Positions 11,401-24,088 of a stretch of 64,000 nucleotides of DNA are shown here, piece by piece; positions within the stretch are counted from its first letter, which is position 1; each line of letters starts with the position of its first letter. Origin of the DNA: Clytia hemisphaerica (Eukaryota > Cnidaria > Hydrozoa > Leptothecata > Clytiidae). Location of the stretch: positions 1,278,929 through 1,342,928 of the forward strand of contig CACVBU010000702.1 in the NCBI GenBank assembly GCA_902728285.1, given 5' to 3'. Under the pieces are notes generated by a model. It was not told the DNA's origin and ran no database searches. It worked only from the letters and a program-made list of their open reading frames with translations. A program made the position numbers and the translations under genes.

Positions 11401-12578
11401 GGGACTCAATTCTCAAAAGGGTTTAGTCTCTTACACTGTTTAGATAATAACTGCCTGACATGGGATTTGCACCCCAATTATCCCCAGTAATCGATGAAAA
11501 AGGCACTAATCCATAGCTTGCGCTCAGGGGGGAGCTACTATATACTAAGTCATATTAGTACTTTTAAGTTGACTTAGAAACTACTTTTCCTTTTGTAGTT
11601 TACAGATGGCATTAACAAGCAACGCATTATTAATATTGGCATTCAGGTAAAAGAAGGTAAAAAAGAAACATGTTATATATCATCAATTTCTTACCTTTAA
11701 GGCAACCAAAACAGCATAATCATTAGATTTGAGACCAACAGTAGCACTTCCTTGTTTCACAGCTTCCATTGCATATTCAATTTGAAAAATACGCCCCTGA
11801 AAATGAACGAAAAAAAACTAAACATAGAATGCAGAGTGACTTTTCAGGAGGGGTTAAGCTTAGGGGGTGCATTCTATGCTATACTGTTTAATTTTATTTT
11901 TTTAATTCAGTAATTTGAAACCTTAATATAATTCTATAAGAGCTTTAAAATTTAAAACAAACAGAAGACATACCTGAGGACTCCAAATACTGACATCATG
12001 ATCATATTGATTACGGTACTGAAATTAATAGATTTGAAATTTATAAAATATGCATGGACTTGAATTTACAGCTATCCATGAATCACGTTAAGGATTGTAT
12101 CAAAATTTGTTGAAAATGAGTAGACATTGAAGAGGGCTCTTCAGCAAACTTAAACATTCTATTTCTGTATATCCAAAGCTGAACAATTGTTTATAATAGA
12201 TTGTCTGGAAAATTATATTATGTTATCTAAAGCAGGGTATTTTACAAGCAATTTTCCTTAACATTGTTATAGTTTGAAAAAAGTCTCAATGCAGTGGTCA
12301 CCCAACATGGTTGGGTGATGAAGAAAATGTTTGCCCTTTAAATGTCGAAAATAGGTTTTTTGATTCATCAGTAATAGCCTGAAAATTTCGAACTTGATTT
12401 TGAAAAAAACAATTGCTGATTGTTAGACTCGATTGCATATACCCATTTCTCCATTTTAGAAAACTCCATTTGAAATTAACTTTTTGCCACAGAATGAAGG
12501 TGGTAAACAAGTGCCTAAAAACACCCTGTGTAAAGTGATATAAAATAATAAAAATGAATATGAAACTTTACTTACCAT
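8441..12578 (-). CDS. PSMA1: 20S proteasome subunit alpha type 1
   Basis: Eleven exons on the minus strand: 12576-12578 (ATG only), 11974-12018, 11695-11796, 11105-11208, 10548-10636, 10319-10389, 9818-9901, 9630-9675, 9390-9469, 8874-8945 and 8441-8554 (TAA at 8441). The frame is continuous through every GT-AG junction. The product is about 269 residues, against 263 in human PSMA1. It is a non-catalytic ring subunit of the 20S core, helping form the gated entry for ubiquitinated substrates in cytosol and nucleus. Seen: the alpha-subunit N-terminal signature ([30 protein letters not shown]), then [59 protein letters not shown] and [11 protein letters not shown]. The last exon is a Lys/Asp/Glu-rich tail typical of this subunit, ending in a hydrophobic decapeptide rather than the human acidic end. 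The initiator methionine alone occupies the first coding exon. Confidence 0.97.
10732..10890. mobile_element. Hairpin element in PSMA1 intron 4
   Basis: Arms CATTGCAATGTCTTC and GGACCCAACAGCTGATTG (10734-10781) pair with 10832-10858 with one gap. The downstream arm runs into TGGTGCATATCATGAAT. The same tail follows a different hairpin at 35934-36065, so this looks like a dispersed element with exchangeable stem. Confidence 0.65.
11823..11880. repeat. Short hairpin with CATAGAATGCA arms
   Basis: CATAGAATGCA at 11823-11833 is the exact inverse of 11869-11879, enclosing G-run-rich sequence. The same word begins the C-run-rich repeat at 8085. It lies in PSMA1 intron 2, just below exon 3. Confidence 0.6.
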
Positions 12579-14597
12579 GTTTCAAATATTTGATATTTGT
12601 TTTTTATTGTGTCACTCTATTGAAAAAATCAAAACATGAAGATCAGATAATTTTTCAAAAATAGTTTTTTTCATTGTTGTCTTTTTTGTTTTGATAAAAA
12701 TACTTGAACGTGTCTTCTCGACCACTGAAAGATAGTTATTTTTCCAGGTTGTATATGGGTAAAAAGTTAGCTATGAAATTGTTTCAATCTGTTGTTGGAA
12801 AATAGTTCAAAAATAGGGTCTTTTTATCTAAAAATTCTAGAAAATTCGCCAGCTAACAGGGGTTTGCCCCCCCTGTACCCCCACCAGGGCCAGCCCTGGA
12901 ACCGTTGGGGGGCTAAGCGCTCCCAAACCTTTAGCTGAAAAAAAAACGCCTTACGGCATTTTTGTTCGACTTCAACTTTTATGCCCCCTCAATAATAAAT
13001 TGCTTCCTACGGGCCTGCCTTCTATTTACTCAGTACAATGTTTCTCTTTGCTTAGCGGTCAGAGAGGTTTTTCTAAAGCAATTACAATGTGTTGTTATCA
13101 AAACTAAAAATAAAAATATATACCTTAATTGGTCTAATATTGATAAGCCCCATCTAATTTTATCCCCTTTCTTAAAAAGAGATTATAGGAATTATAGGTA
13201 GGTCAGAATTGCTGATTGAAAAGAGATTTTTCTTATCAAGCTGCTAAAGCAATAGATATTCCTATTATTATAGTTCTATCTCTAAAAAGGGGTGACAGAT
13301 GTGTCAACATTAACCAACTTATGGTAGGTTATTCCCAAGAGCAAATGCAACTGAAAAATTCTTACTTGTTAACCTTTCAGTTCTATAAAAAATTAATGTC
13401 TTAATCGGAAGCCCATCAAAAAAAGCCGCACTGAGAGTAGTAGAGTCGTTTGCTATCAGGCGTCTGTTTTAAGTGTAGTGATAACACTAAGGTGATACAT
13501 CATCTTTGACACTCTAGTTAAGTTAAATACATTTTCTAGAAACACAATGTCATGTTGAACCATTAAAAAGGCCAACACAAATTGCAATAAATCCACTATT
13601 GGAGCAATAGCAACTACTCTATCAATCCACCAGACACAGAAAATGCCTGGTGTTAATATTGAATACTAAAGATTATTCTATTAGTGACATGCCTCCTTTT
13701 TTTGTCAGATCTGCAAAACAGTTAAGGAAAACCTGGAAAAACCTTTGATGAAATTCTTGGTATTATTCTTATCGAGTTCATCCATCAAACAAGAAGTTCA
13801 GTAAACATTACAGTTCTTGCAGTAAAAAAACACCAGTCAGTGATGTTCGATTTTTGCCCCTTTTCGCACATGATTTCCACCCCTGGAAAACTTGGCCTGA
13901 ACACACCCTGGCCAGTTTGGGACTTTTTCAAGTTCAAAATTACCAAGTGGCTTCAAAAAATTTAGACCATACATAGGTCATTAAGTGTTACGATTTAAAC
14001 TGAGTTAAAAAAAGGCCAACTCCGCAGAATACCCCCAAAGTCCCTCATGAGTGGCTTTTCCAACAAATCCTCTTTGATCTTTTATTGTTTTTTTTTGTTT
14101 ATTGCTTGCATCAATGATGACTGACTTGCATGTCATTTCTGGAAATGAAAACAGAAGGTTTTTTCCAAAACTGCTTTTGCGGATTATTTATTTAGCATAA
14201 AGAACAGGTATAATTAATAAGGTTCAATCCAAAGTGCAGCATTGGCTATGAAAGTCCAATAACATATAAAAAGGTGAAGCATAGCATGGCAGTAGCGTGG
14301 TGTGGCAGGGGGCAGAGGGTGCAACTGCCTCCAAAGCAGCAGATTTTTCTAGGAGCTGCTGAAAAATGTATGAAGACACCCTGAATGTCTCATTACTAAT
14401 TTCCAGCATTCCTTTGCTTTTTTACACCTCAGAATTAGCATGTTTTAGACAAAAAGAGAAAAATACCCAAAAATGCTTGCTTCATTTAAAACAAGCAACA
14501 TGCTGAATGGACCTACCTAATGATTAACATCAGATGAAAATAAGAAAAAAGTGACAATAATTGTACAAAAATTCAGAATGGAAAAATAAACCTTGTG
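12579..14597. other. Non-coding region upstream of PSMA1
   Basis: Should include the PSMA1 promoter and 5' UTR. I see no other gene; the short frames here have no family features or splice context. C-rich repeat fragments occur at 12845-12945. At 13735-13835 is a sequence whose inverse lies at 23868-23942, a dispersed repeat. The word AGCAACATGCTGAATGGACCTACC (14495-14518) recurs inverted near 55250 and 59353. Confidence 0.5.
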
Positions 14598-14899
14598 CAG
14601 TGCTGCAAATAACGGCCGGAGACCGGTAATTACCGGCCATTTTGTAGTTTCTACCGGTCATTCTGAGGCTCAGTTTTTCATTTTGTCCGGTTAAAATTTG
14701 AAGATTAGAGGCTTAGATAAATACTTAATAGCGGTTCTAATTAAAAGAGGAACAGTTTTCAAACTAAAATAGGTGTTTAACCAATCTAAGTGATCACATA
14801 CTACAAAATTTTCTAAGATGATTCCACTAGACCCTCTGCTCGTTACACTCGAAAAATTACCGGCCAACTGAAATTTCCTTATTTGCAGCACTGCTTGTG
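14592..14899. mobile_element. hAT-like MITE
   Basis: A 296 bp element (14598-14893) with ends CAGTGCTGCAAATAA and TTATTTGCAGCACTG, flanked by CTTGTG on both sides (14592-14597, 14894-14899). Subterminal ACCGG/CCGGT words repeat on the left side (ACCGGTAATTACCGGCC) and again near the right end. CAGTG-type termini are common in hAT elements, but the visible duplication is 6 bp rather than the usual 8, so the class is provisional. Confidence 0.75.
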
Positions 14900-15029
14900 T
14901 GTTGAATAATGTAAAATGGTAAAAAGGAATGTCCCCAAATACGAAAATCACTTAAACCATTCAGACCCAAAAAACCTTTTAAGCTGTTTTTGGCCTAAAT
15001 TTGCCCAAAAAAAATTTCCTTAAAAATCT

Positions 15030-15771
15030 GGCTCCGTCACATTTTGAACATTGTCATTCTGCATCATTGTGCAAAAAATCAGAAAAAATTATGAGTCAAC
15101 ATTGAGAAAAGCTATATTTTCTTATTTGGTTAAAGGGAATTTCCCCCAAAATACGAAAATCCGTCTTTTAAGGCGAATAAGAATTTTCCGGGAAAAACCA
15201 CTTCAGCCATTCTTTAGAGAATCTTGCCCTCCATCTTTGTACAAAAAATCAGAAAAAAGTAATGACAGAATTTTGCACAAAGTCCAAAAACCCTATTTTT
15301 AGGCAAATTTTGGCCCAAAATTGCACAAATATATATTTTTTCGAAAATCGGGCTCCGACACATTTTAGGCATTGCCATTTTGCATCATTGTGCAAAAAAT
15401 CAGAAAGAAATAACGAGTCAACATTGAGAAAAGCTATATTTTCTTATTTGGTTAAAGGGAATTTCCCCCAAAATACGAAATCCTCTTTTTAAGGCGAATA
15501 AGAATTTTCCGGGAAAAACCACTTCAGCCATTCTTTAGAGAATCTTGCCCTCCATCTTTGTACAAAAAATCAGAAAAAAGTAATGACAGGATTTTGCACA
15601 AAGTCCAAAAAACCCTATTTTTAGGTAGTTTTTGGCCCAAATTTGCCCAAATAAATTTTTTCTCAAAAATCGGGCTCCGTCACGTTCTGGGCATTGCCAT
15701 TTTGCATCATTGTGCAAAAAATCTGAAAAAACTAATGAGCCAATCCTGAGAAAAGCTGGTAACAGACGGAC

Positions 15772-15803
<32 letters not shown>

Positions 15804-15862
15804 ATGGGTTAATTTATAGAACCTCCACCGGGGCACCCGGCGGTAGGTCCAAAAAGAGATTT
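15030..15862. repeat. Internally repeated element ending in a TAGGTCC hairpin (family P, copy 1)
   Basis: A unit containing TGCAAAAAATCAGAAA, CCCAAAATACGAAA and CCGGGAAAAACCACTTCAGCC occurs twice (about 15060-15400 and 15390-15720). A GGAC/GAAC tetranucleotide run (about 15766-15803) follows, then a short terminal hairpin ending GGTAGGTCCAAAAA. The inverse orientation appears at 52816-55110 and 63411-63720. The reading frames through it are just the repeat translated; no known protein domain. Confidence 0.75.
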
Positions 15863-16189
15863 TACTATTGATAGGGAGCACAAAAATCTAAACTTTCGCA
15901 AATCGCCTTCCCCAGTTTACATGACCAACCCAATGTTTTGTCTACTTCTGACTGAATTTGGCTTTCTGATGATTTTGATGGCGCTGAGTCAAGTGAAGTA
16001 GACAAGAGAGGATATCACCATTCTGAATTTTTTCACTTTTGTTTTCAAAAATCATATGAAAACATCAAAACAATAAAATATATTCTAAAGCACCATCAAA
16101 TTTTTTAAAACTATAATAAAAACATGAAAATACCTCCAAAATTTGAAAAAGATTGGTTCATTGGTCATGGTTTTGTTTCTTTTTCTCTA
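15863..16189. other. Non-coding spacer
   Basis: AT-rich sequence between two dispersed repeats. I see no gene, RNA or regulatory structure here. Confidence 0.4.
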
Positions 16190-16875
16190 AAAAGGGACTG
16201 GCATGTGCGTTTGCGTAGGGTAAAATGGCGAAATGCGAAAATCGAATTTGGCAAAAAAATTTTGAAAAAGACCCTACAAGATTTGACTATATCTTTTTAT
16301 TCCATGAAGAGATTACTTTCAATGGGTAAGCTTTCTAGAAATCCAAACATAAATTGCATAGCTTTTACCAAAAAATAGCACTTTAGGATCAGAAACAAAA
16401 ACCAGCTTTTTCCAATTTTCTTCGAGTTAAAGGAATTAATTCCTTGTTTGTTTTGATCTGAAATTTTCAGTAGGGGTGGCCAACATGGTTCCCTTGCTCA
16501 TATCAAGGGGGGGGCGAGACGGGGTAAGAGAATTAAAGTTTCTAAGTAAAATCTTAATTATATCTTTTAAATAGATTGTCCCAGCCTTATCCCTCTTTCA
16601 GTAAAGCTTCCTATACCTTTTGTCCTTCAGAAAAACCAAAAATATTGGCCTTAATTGCTTGCTTTCAGTTCCTGTAGCCAGTAGTGTGACCCCCTGTATT
16701 TCTATTTTAATTTGCGCGGGTTTTTTAATAGAGATGTCACATGACTCAAATCCCGCAGTCTTATTGAACTAGAGAAAGCGAAAGTGAAATCGCGCGATCT
16801 GATTGGATGAAAAAAGACCGCGGGAGCTGGAAACAAATGGAATTCTCTAGAATTCTCATTCAAAAACAAGATGGC
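16190..16875. repeat. Dispersed repeat B, copy 1
   Basis: Matches 57635-58245 in inverse orientation over most of its length. Shared words include GGGTAAAATGGCGAAATG, GCTTTCTAGAAATCCAAACAT, AACATGGTTCCC, TCGCGCGATCTGATTGGATG and AACAAGATGGC. Not coding. The CG-rich end resembles promoter-like DNA, but I cannot show activity. Confidence 0.7.
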
Positions 16876-18702
16876 GGCAAGAAAAGCACATCTTTTGCTT
16901 TGGACGAAAGGTTGTAAATTCTGGTTGATTTTAAGGTTTTATCTTATCTTACTTATCTCATTTACTTTAATTAGTAGAGGCTTCTTCAATGTTTGGGGAA
17001 GGTAAGTCTGTAAAAGTTATTTGTTTTTCAGTGGAAAAAAGTGTTTAAAAAAGCATTTTTTGTGCTCAAGGTTTATTTTTCTTCGCAAATTTTTGTCTTC
17101 AATCTTAAATAGACGAACGAGTATTTGACTGATGGTTATGATTTTTACACAGAACATAGTAAAACTATTCAGGAACTTAGACCTTTTTACAGAATTTCAA
17201 AAAATCTGTTAGTTCTGGAGATATATTGAAAAGTTAAGACATGGGTAGTTCGCGTTCGTGTTTCGCGTTCCCAAACCAAACGCACGTGTAAAAGGAAGTT
17301 CATTCTGTGATGGTGGCCTATCTTGAAGTGAAGGTGGTTGAACAAAATGTTTTTGGCATATCCAGATGATCTCAATTGAACGGAATCGAAGATCGAACCA
17401 AATCGAACGCAATCGACCGATTGAAATTCGATTGTCGAACGCAATCGAATTTCAATCGAACGTCAAAATTCTGGGTAATATTCGATTTAGTCCAGGCAAT
17501 ATGGGGCATGAGGTACCACCTTGACGGCGAAAAAGGTTTGAAACTGTTTTTCGGTTCGAGGGTACGTGGCAATCGTTTTTGGAGCCGATTAGCCTGGGGT
17601 AGGGTACTGCATTTCAAGATATCTCATGAACTACATATCAAAACCTATTAAAACTTTGCAGGGTTCTAGATAAAGCATCAAAAATTGTGTGTGAAAAATT
17701 TCAAGATGGTAGCACGAATAATGTGTATTTTACAGACCCGAATATCAAAATTTTGTAAAAAAATCTAGTTAAAAAAAATAATAAAACTTTTCAATTTCAC
17801 ACAGGGCCAAATTCTTCCATGAAATAGATGTTAATGCCTTCATTGCTTGTAGTCGGTAGAGTTGTAGCATTGTGGAAAGTTTTATTGATTTTAGACGACT
17901 ATTTTTTGATTTACAGTCCATTTATTTTGAAAAATTCGGTCAAAACTGCCCCAAAATACAAGAAAAATTTTTGACGTTTTTCTTTATAGCTCAGCATAAG
18001 GCCAAGTAAACCTCATTAAAATTTCACAGATGTTAGTTTTTAAGGCCAGGAACATTCAAGTGAAGTTTCGAGATGGTGGAATAAAAAATGTGTATTTTAC
18101 AGACCAGAATATTTCGAATATCTCTCTTTAGTTTTGACACCTCAACGTTGTCTGAGACTCATATTTTCAATCAATTGAAGCATTTATGTTGATAATATCT
18201 ATAACTATATATACATTCTTAGTTTAGAAGTCTGACTTAACAGTTTTTAAGTGCCTTTGGTATTTTACAGACCACTTTTCTGGCTGCTTTTGATTTAAAT
18301 AAAATTGACTCAATTTGAAATATCTCACTTGTCATCAAGTCATGTAAATCAAAGTTGAAATGCTTTTATAATTTTCATAATGTGTTGAAAATGCGTTCCT
18401 GCTCAATTTAAATCAGATGAGACGATTAGATGGAAAATGTAATTTACAGACCAGATATATAAAGCGTTGCACGAAACCCCGCTACGTTGACTTGTGGAAG
18501 CAGGCAAACAAATATATCCCTTAAACATTTTATTTATCTGATTGGTATTTTACAGACTAAGCCTTCCCTTTTTTGTGTATATCTATATAAAAGTAGCTGA
18601 AAATGAATACATTTAAAGTATTATGCTGCACTATCAAACAAGACTGACACAGTTGACCTGTGTTGACATTGTAGTGGAAAAGTCTTAATAACGACTCAAA
18701 CG

Positions 18703-18927
18703 TTAAAGGTTTTACACAAGTGTTCCCATTTCATATCAGACACATATTTCATAACGGGACAGTGTCTGCCTGTTCTATTATGCTGATATAAGCAAACAAT
18801 GTTTTTCTATTCCTCTTTCTGACCAATCTTGCTCCACATACGTGTCAATCCAATGGGAGAAAGCTTGTGAATTAAAATTGATGAGTAAGTAAACGATATC
18901 ACTCTTATTTAAAAAGAAAACCTTTAA
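18703..18927. mobile_element. TTAA-flanked piggyBac-like MITE, copy 2
   Basis: Element 18707-18923 with AGGTTTT/AAAACCT ends and TTAA on both sides. It lies in the spacer of the large foldback structure. Confidence 0.85.
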
Positions 18928-21000
18928 GTTTAATAATCTTGATAACTATTAAGCTTGTATTAGTACTAGTAGGACAGCCTAGATTAGTAGGATACATGTA
19001 ACATTCTCAAGGTGGCGTACAGTACCTAATCTAAATTACAGATCAAAGCCATCAGTATCGGCACGTTAGGTCAAGCTTGACATTACTTTCTAGGCTTTAA
19101 AACCTTTTCCTAGTTCTAATTAATACAGTTTTTCGTCGATATCTTTAAGACACTACTAATGAAGATTTTGCTGTATCAACTTAAAGAGAGTATGGTGGTA
19201 TCCGTAACCCTGAAAGATCAGTAAAACTTTTACTTGGGGCCTTATACTACATCAGATATAATTTTTTTTTGCATTTATCGGTTATCTCCGAACAGACCCT
19301 GGTTGATCCACTAAGTTGTACGAGAGATCACATTCGCAACATCACTTTAGATTAGAGGGTTGAAATGGCGATCTGATATGAGAGATTTATCTGGGAACTT
19401 GTCTAAAAAACCTTTTTTTGTGCTGGTTTTTAAAAGGTTTTCAATTTTTAGCATAAAAATCTAAAGAAGAAAGTAGCTCCAGTCTATGCTAGGTTATGCG
19501 GTTGATTCTCACTCAGGTCTTTTTATTCGAATCAATTTAACCAGGACGGGATGGGATGTTTCTTACGCTAAATTGTGTAATGGCTACCTCCAACTTTTAT
19601 ACGACCACCTTAGACCTACATTGCTGAATCACATTTACTGATGACTACTATGCATCTGATCGCCGAACTCCTTGAGACAACGATGAGATATATTTTTTTC
19701 TAAAACATTATCTTCCCAGGCGAGCGATGAGGAAAATTCGGTAGTAGCGGTCAAGGCGCTAACCTGTACTATGACTCACCCCTACACACCAAACCAACTG
19801 AGCTAACAACCACTAAGCTAACCATAGCCACAAGTCTTAAAATACCCCTTAAAAGCAAGAGATAGTCAATCCCATTGGATACTTTTCTTAACCTTATTCC
19901 CACAGATTCAATAGGTCGTTGAGACAGGGATCTTCTAATGATCAAATCTAAAATGATATTCAATTTTGGTTCTTTAAAACCATTCAACTTGCATTGAAGA
20001 CGATTGTCTCTTGTTTCCCTGTAAAAAGAATAGCGAGTACCAACATTGATACAATCAAGGTCGTAATATTTGAGAAAAAAGGGAAATCCACCGGGAAGTT
20101 TTTAAAACCACAATCGACTTGTAAGTGCTCTAAAGTACGTTCGAAAAGTAGAGTTTTAAGTCTGAGTTTTAACGCTAGACTTAAGACTTAGGAGGACCTT
20201 AGGATCTGAGGATTCAAAAGTTCAAAAATAGTCCAATAAGGCTCAGAATATAGCCTGGAAGTCTGCCAACCCCTCCCTAATTGAAATATTCGATTAAATT
20301 AAAGAGATAGCCCAAAATCGACTTTCTCGCCTGAACTTTAAATCTTGAAAAACGTTAAAATAAACGGAATTCTCATTATATTTCAACCATGATTGTAGTG
20401 CAACACTATTCTTGGTAAGTTTAAACTTTGTATTTCTTAAAGAAATAAAAGAAATAGCAGATGTTTTAAATGATTCACGTGCACAGTAGAAATATTGACA
20501 TAACGAGACCAGCACGAAGGATCGCCGTAGGTCTTTTGAATCGAACAAAGGTTACTGAAAATTTACAAAATTGGGTGAATAATGATATTATTGGTCATAT
20601 CTATCCTACAGTGTGTCCGGAGGATAGTAGAATAACGAATCCTCAAGTTCCTCAGTTTTCTATTAGAAAAATCTGTTGAAGCAACATATCCTGAGGATTT
20701 TTTTGTACCAATCTGTTCCCCTTTTTTCCGGATATACTCTACTGTTTGTTTTTTACATTATTTTTGGCATATGTTTTGTAACAGTGAAAAACACCTCAAG
20801 GAATCAAGATTAAGATCCCAGATAGTTTCGAGATGACAAGTGTTAGAGATAGCGAGCACTTTTAGCCTAAATTTGCTTGCCAAAAATATAAAGTGCTTTA
20901 TGTGACGAGCATCAACTGCTCGGGATATGTATTTTTGGTAAGCTTGATGAAGTCAAATGTATGCTTACGATTATCATTTCACTATTTAAAGTTTTATTGA
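18928..21000. other. Foldback spacer, no gene recognised
   Basis: About 2 kb without a supportable exon. The minus strand around 19795-19806 carries TAGCTCAGTTGG, a good A-box, but no convincing B-box or tRNA fold follows; at most a decayed SINE head. The rest is unassigned. Confidence 0.35.
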
Positions 21001-22261
21001 TGGAAAATGCCTTATATTTTCTGGTCTGTAAATTATTACATTTTCCCAATTTCATGTAATTAAAAATAAGCAGAAACGCATGACAATTTTAAAAGCGTTT
21101 CAACTTTGATTTACATGACTTGATGACAAGTGAGATATTTCAAATTGAGTCAATTTTATTTAAATCAAAAGTAGCCAGAAAAGTGGTCTGTAAAATACCA
21201 AAGGCACTTAACAACTGTTAAGTCATACTTCTAAACTAAGAATGTATATAAAGTTATAAATATTATCAACAAAAATGCTTCAATAGATTAAAATATGAGT
21301 CTCAGACAACGTTTGAGGTGTCAAAACTAAAGAGAGATCTTAATTTTTAAGAAAAATTCGCAATATTCTGGTCTGTAAAATACACATTTTTCATCCCAAC
21401 ATCTCGAAACTTTACTTGAATGTTCCTGGCCTTAAAAACTAACATCTGTGAAATTTTAATGAGGTTTACTTGGCCTTTTGCTGAGCTATAAAGAAAAACG
21501 TCAAAATTTTTTCTTGTATTTTGGGGCAGTTTTGACCGAATTTTTCAAAATAAATGGACTGTAAATAAAAAAATAGTCGTCTAAAATCAATAAAACTTTC
21601 CACAATGCTACAACTATACCGACTACGAGCAATGAAGGCATTAACATCTATTTCATGGAAGAATTTGGCCCTGTGTGAAATTGAAAAGTTTTATTTTTTT
21701 TTTAATTAGATTTTTTCACAAAATTTTGATATTCGGGTCTGTAAAATACAGATTATTCGTGCTACCATCTTGAAATTTTTCATACAATTTTTTGATGCTT
21801 TATCTAGAACCCTGCAAAGTTTTAATAGGTTTTGATATGTAGTTCATGAGATATCTTGAAATGTAGTACCCTACCCCAGGCAAATCGGCTCCAAAAACAA
21901 TTGCCACGTACCCTCGAAACACCCCCTCTGAAAAGTTATTGCCCCCTGGTTAGCCTGAAAACCATCGCGATTCTCAAAATATAGATGTGTTTGAACCCAA
22001 AAACAGTTTCAAACCTTTTTCGCCGTCAAGGTGGTACCTCATGCCCCATATTGCCTGGACTAATTGGTTCGATTGTTGTTCGACTGGTTCGATCGTCAAT
22101 TCCGTTCGATTGAGATTGTCTGACTTTATTCTTGCAGCTTCCCAACATCCAAGCTCTCAAACATCACGAGCCGAATGAAATTACTTTCGATTTCCCGTAT
22201 AAATTGTGCGATGAACAATCCGGGGGTCATTGAATCGACGATCGGACGCAATCGAACATCC

Positions 22262-22790
22262 AGTCTGCAGTTAGGAACATTTGGCGAGCTCCTGTACACG
22301 GCCGCAATCAAAAAAATCATAACGTCACTCAATAAAAAATGGCGTTCGTGTCTTTTCACACTTTTTTTTGCCTAGATGATGTAGCAAACATAGTAAGTAT
22401 AAGCACACTGTGCTTTTAATTGGCTGACAATTTCTTTTGCGTCGGAAAAACTTTTTCAAACTTTCAGCGATGATTGATCAAACTGTTACAATGAAAATTA
22501 TTCAGCGCATTTTTTATCTTCTTACCTTCTTCATCTTTAATGAAGCACTCGAAGTTTACTGAAAGTAAGCACATAAGATATTCTTATAATTAATGATATT
22601 CATTTAAACACACTTCTTTATGCGCTGCTGTGGAGTGCATGACGTAACTCGCGCGGCAACTAACTCGCCTTCTGTTGGAAGATTATATTGGGCGTTTTGG
22701 CGTTACCACACTCGACGCAGCGAGCGCCTTTGTCTTTCCGCAACTCTTTCCACCATTTTAGATGGCCTTAACAATAGATCCAAAAGGGCG
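22262..22790. repeat. Dispersed repeat A, copy 1
   Basis: Matches 56660-57161 in the same orientation: GTTAGGAACATTTGG, AAAATCATAAC, GCAAACATAGTAAGTATA, AACTCGCCTTCTGTTGG and TTATATTGGGC. The central part is richer in CpG than its surroundings (22620-22740). Non-coding. Confidence 0.75.
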
Positions 22791-23079
22791 CCATAATCTT
22801 GGAAGATAATTTGTTTTGGTCTCCGGCTTTGGGAAGTAGCAATGTTTTTGGTTGTTTTCGATGGAAAATGGTAAGAAACTTAAGTTTACAAGTGTCATTT
22901 AATTTTTGCTGGCTTATAGAATGGCAGGATCCTGGATGGTTTCCCTAACTGGTCTGGAAAGGAAGGAAATGTTACACCGGAGCTGCGCCAACTTAACTGG
23001 GAAAAGTTGAAGGCAGCAGATCTCAAACCTCAAATCTACGCCGGAGATCTCCGGCGCACAAGCCGCAATTTCCAGACTG

Positions 23080-23245
23080 GTCGAACATCAATCGAACGCA
23101 ATCGAATCTCAATCGAATCTGAAAATTGCAGTAATATTCGATTGAGATTCTATTGCGTTCGACAATCGAATTTCAATCGGTCGATTGCGTTTGATTTGGT
23201 TCGACTGCTTCGATCGTCGATATGCCCCGTTCGATTGAGAGATTG
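23080..23245. repeat. AATCGAACGC-rich repeat block
   Basis: About ten copies of a roughly 10 bp word related to AATCGAACGC, in both orientations, so the block can fold on itself. It matches the blocks bordering the foldback arms at 17375-17465 and 22065-22130, plus a short piece at 22225-22258. Confidence 0.7.
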
Positions 23246-23249
23246 TCTG

Positions 23250-24088
23250 GCTCTGGGCATACCGTAGAGTCGTCTAATCTCGACATACGTCTTGCAATCT
23301 CGACATAGCTGTAGGCTGGTCTTCGAAATAAAAAATCAAACATAAACAAATACATACCAAAGTTATCAATCAATCACTAAAATGTACTCTCTCTCTATCA
23401 CGTCACAGATTGTTAATATAATATGAGAAATGTGAAGTGTTATTACTTATATTTGAAAAGAAAACTTTAACGATGTAGTAATCGCTAAAAACTAATTAGC
23501 ATACTTTCAACGAAGATGTCCAAATCACAACAACACAACATTTTGCACGCGAGGAATTTTTTAGTAGACATTTTTACCGTGAACCGAAAATAATAAAAAG
23601 AACCCGGTTTCCTTTTGAATTTAATGTGACCGCCATACTGGCAATCACGGCGTGCGGCCTGTTAGCGCCTAGAGCGTGTGTTTTTATATATAAGGAAGGG
23701 GAAACCAGGCTAAGCGCGCGAATTATTTTTATCACGTGACTTGAAGCGTAATAAAGTTGTAAAATTTTAATGATGGACACGAGAAAGTTACGAGGAAGTT
23801 TGCATGCGTTTCGTGTGTTGTGTAAAACTGCTTATAATTTGGCTGTTTTTTTAATTGAAAGGATTGCAATGTTTACTGAACTTCTAGTTTGATGGATGAA
23901 CTTGTTCGATAAGAATGATACCAAGAATTTCATTCAAGGTTTGTTTTGAGTATTTTACAGATCCGGTGTCGAGATTGCAAGACGTATGTCGAGATTAGAC
24001 GACTCTACGGTATTGATGGAACTGATTGAAGAATCGTATTCTGGTTTTCATGTTATTAAATGCTGTTTTAGAGCTAGCCTGCTTTATC
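23250..24088. other. Repeat-derived non-coding stretch
   Basis: Contains GTCTAATCTCGACATACGTCTTGCAATCTCGACAT (23272-23306, its inverse at 23969-24005), which suggests a further inverted-repeat element spanning about 23260-24010. Also here is 23868-23942, the inverse of 13735-13835, and 24022-24076, which recurs at 48655-48702. No gene. Confidence 0.5.

Larger units (their letters stand above)
17375..22130. mobile_element. Large foldback structure, about 1 kb arms
   Basis: The left arm (about 17478-18460) is the inverse of the right arm (about 21018-22062) over nearly their whole length. Shared words include CAGGCAATATGGGGCATGAGGTACC, TCATTAAAATTTCACAGATGTTAG and CACTTGTCATCAAGTCATGTAAATC in opposite orientation. 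Outside each arm is a block rich in AATCGAACGC/TCGATT words (17375-17465, 22065-22130). The 2.5 kb spacer holds a piggyBac-like MITE and otherwise unrecognised sequence. The word TATTTTACAGACC occurs four times per arm. No protein-coding gene is visible, so this is probably a non-autonomous foldback transposon or an inverted duplication. Confidence 0.8.

Noticed and set aside
19290-19330. CCTGGTTGATCC, like the start of 18S rRNA
   Set aside because: Only about a dozen bases match and the following sequence is not rRNA.
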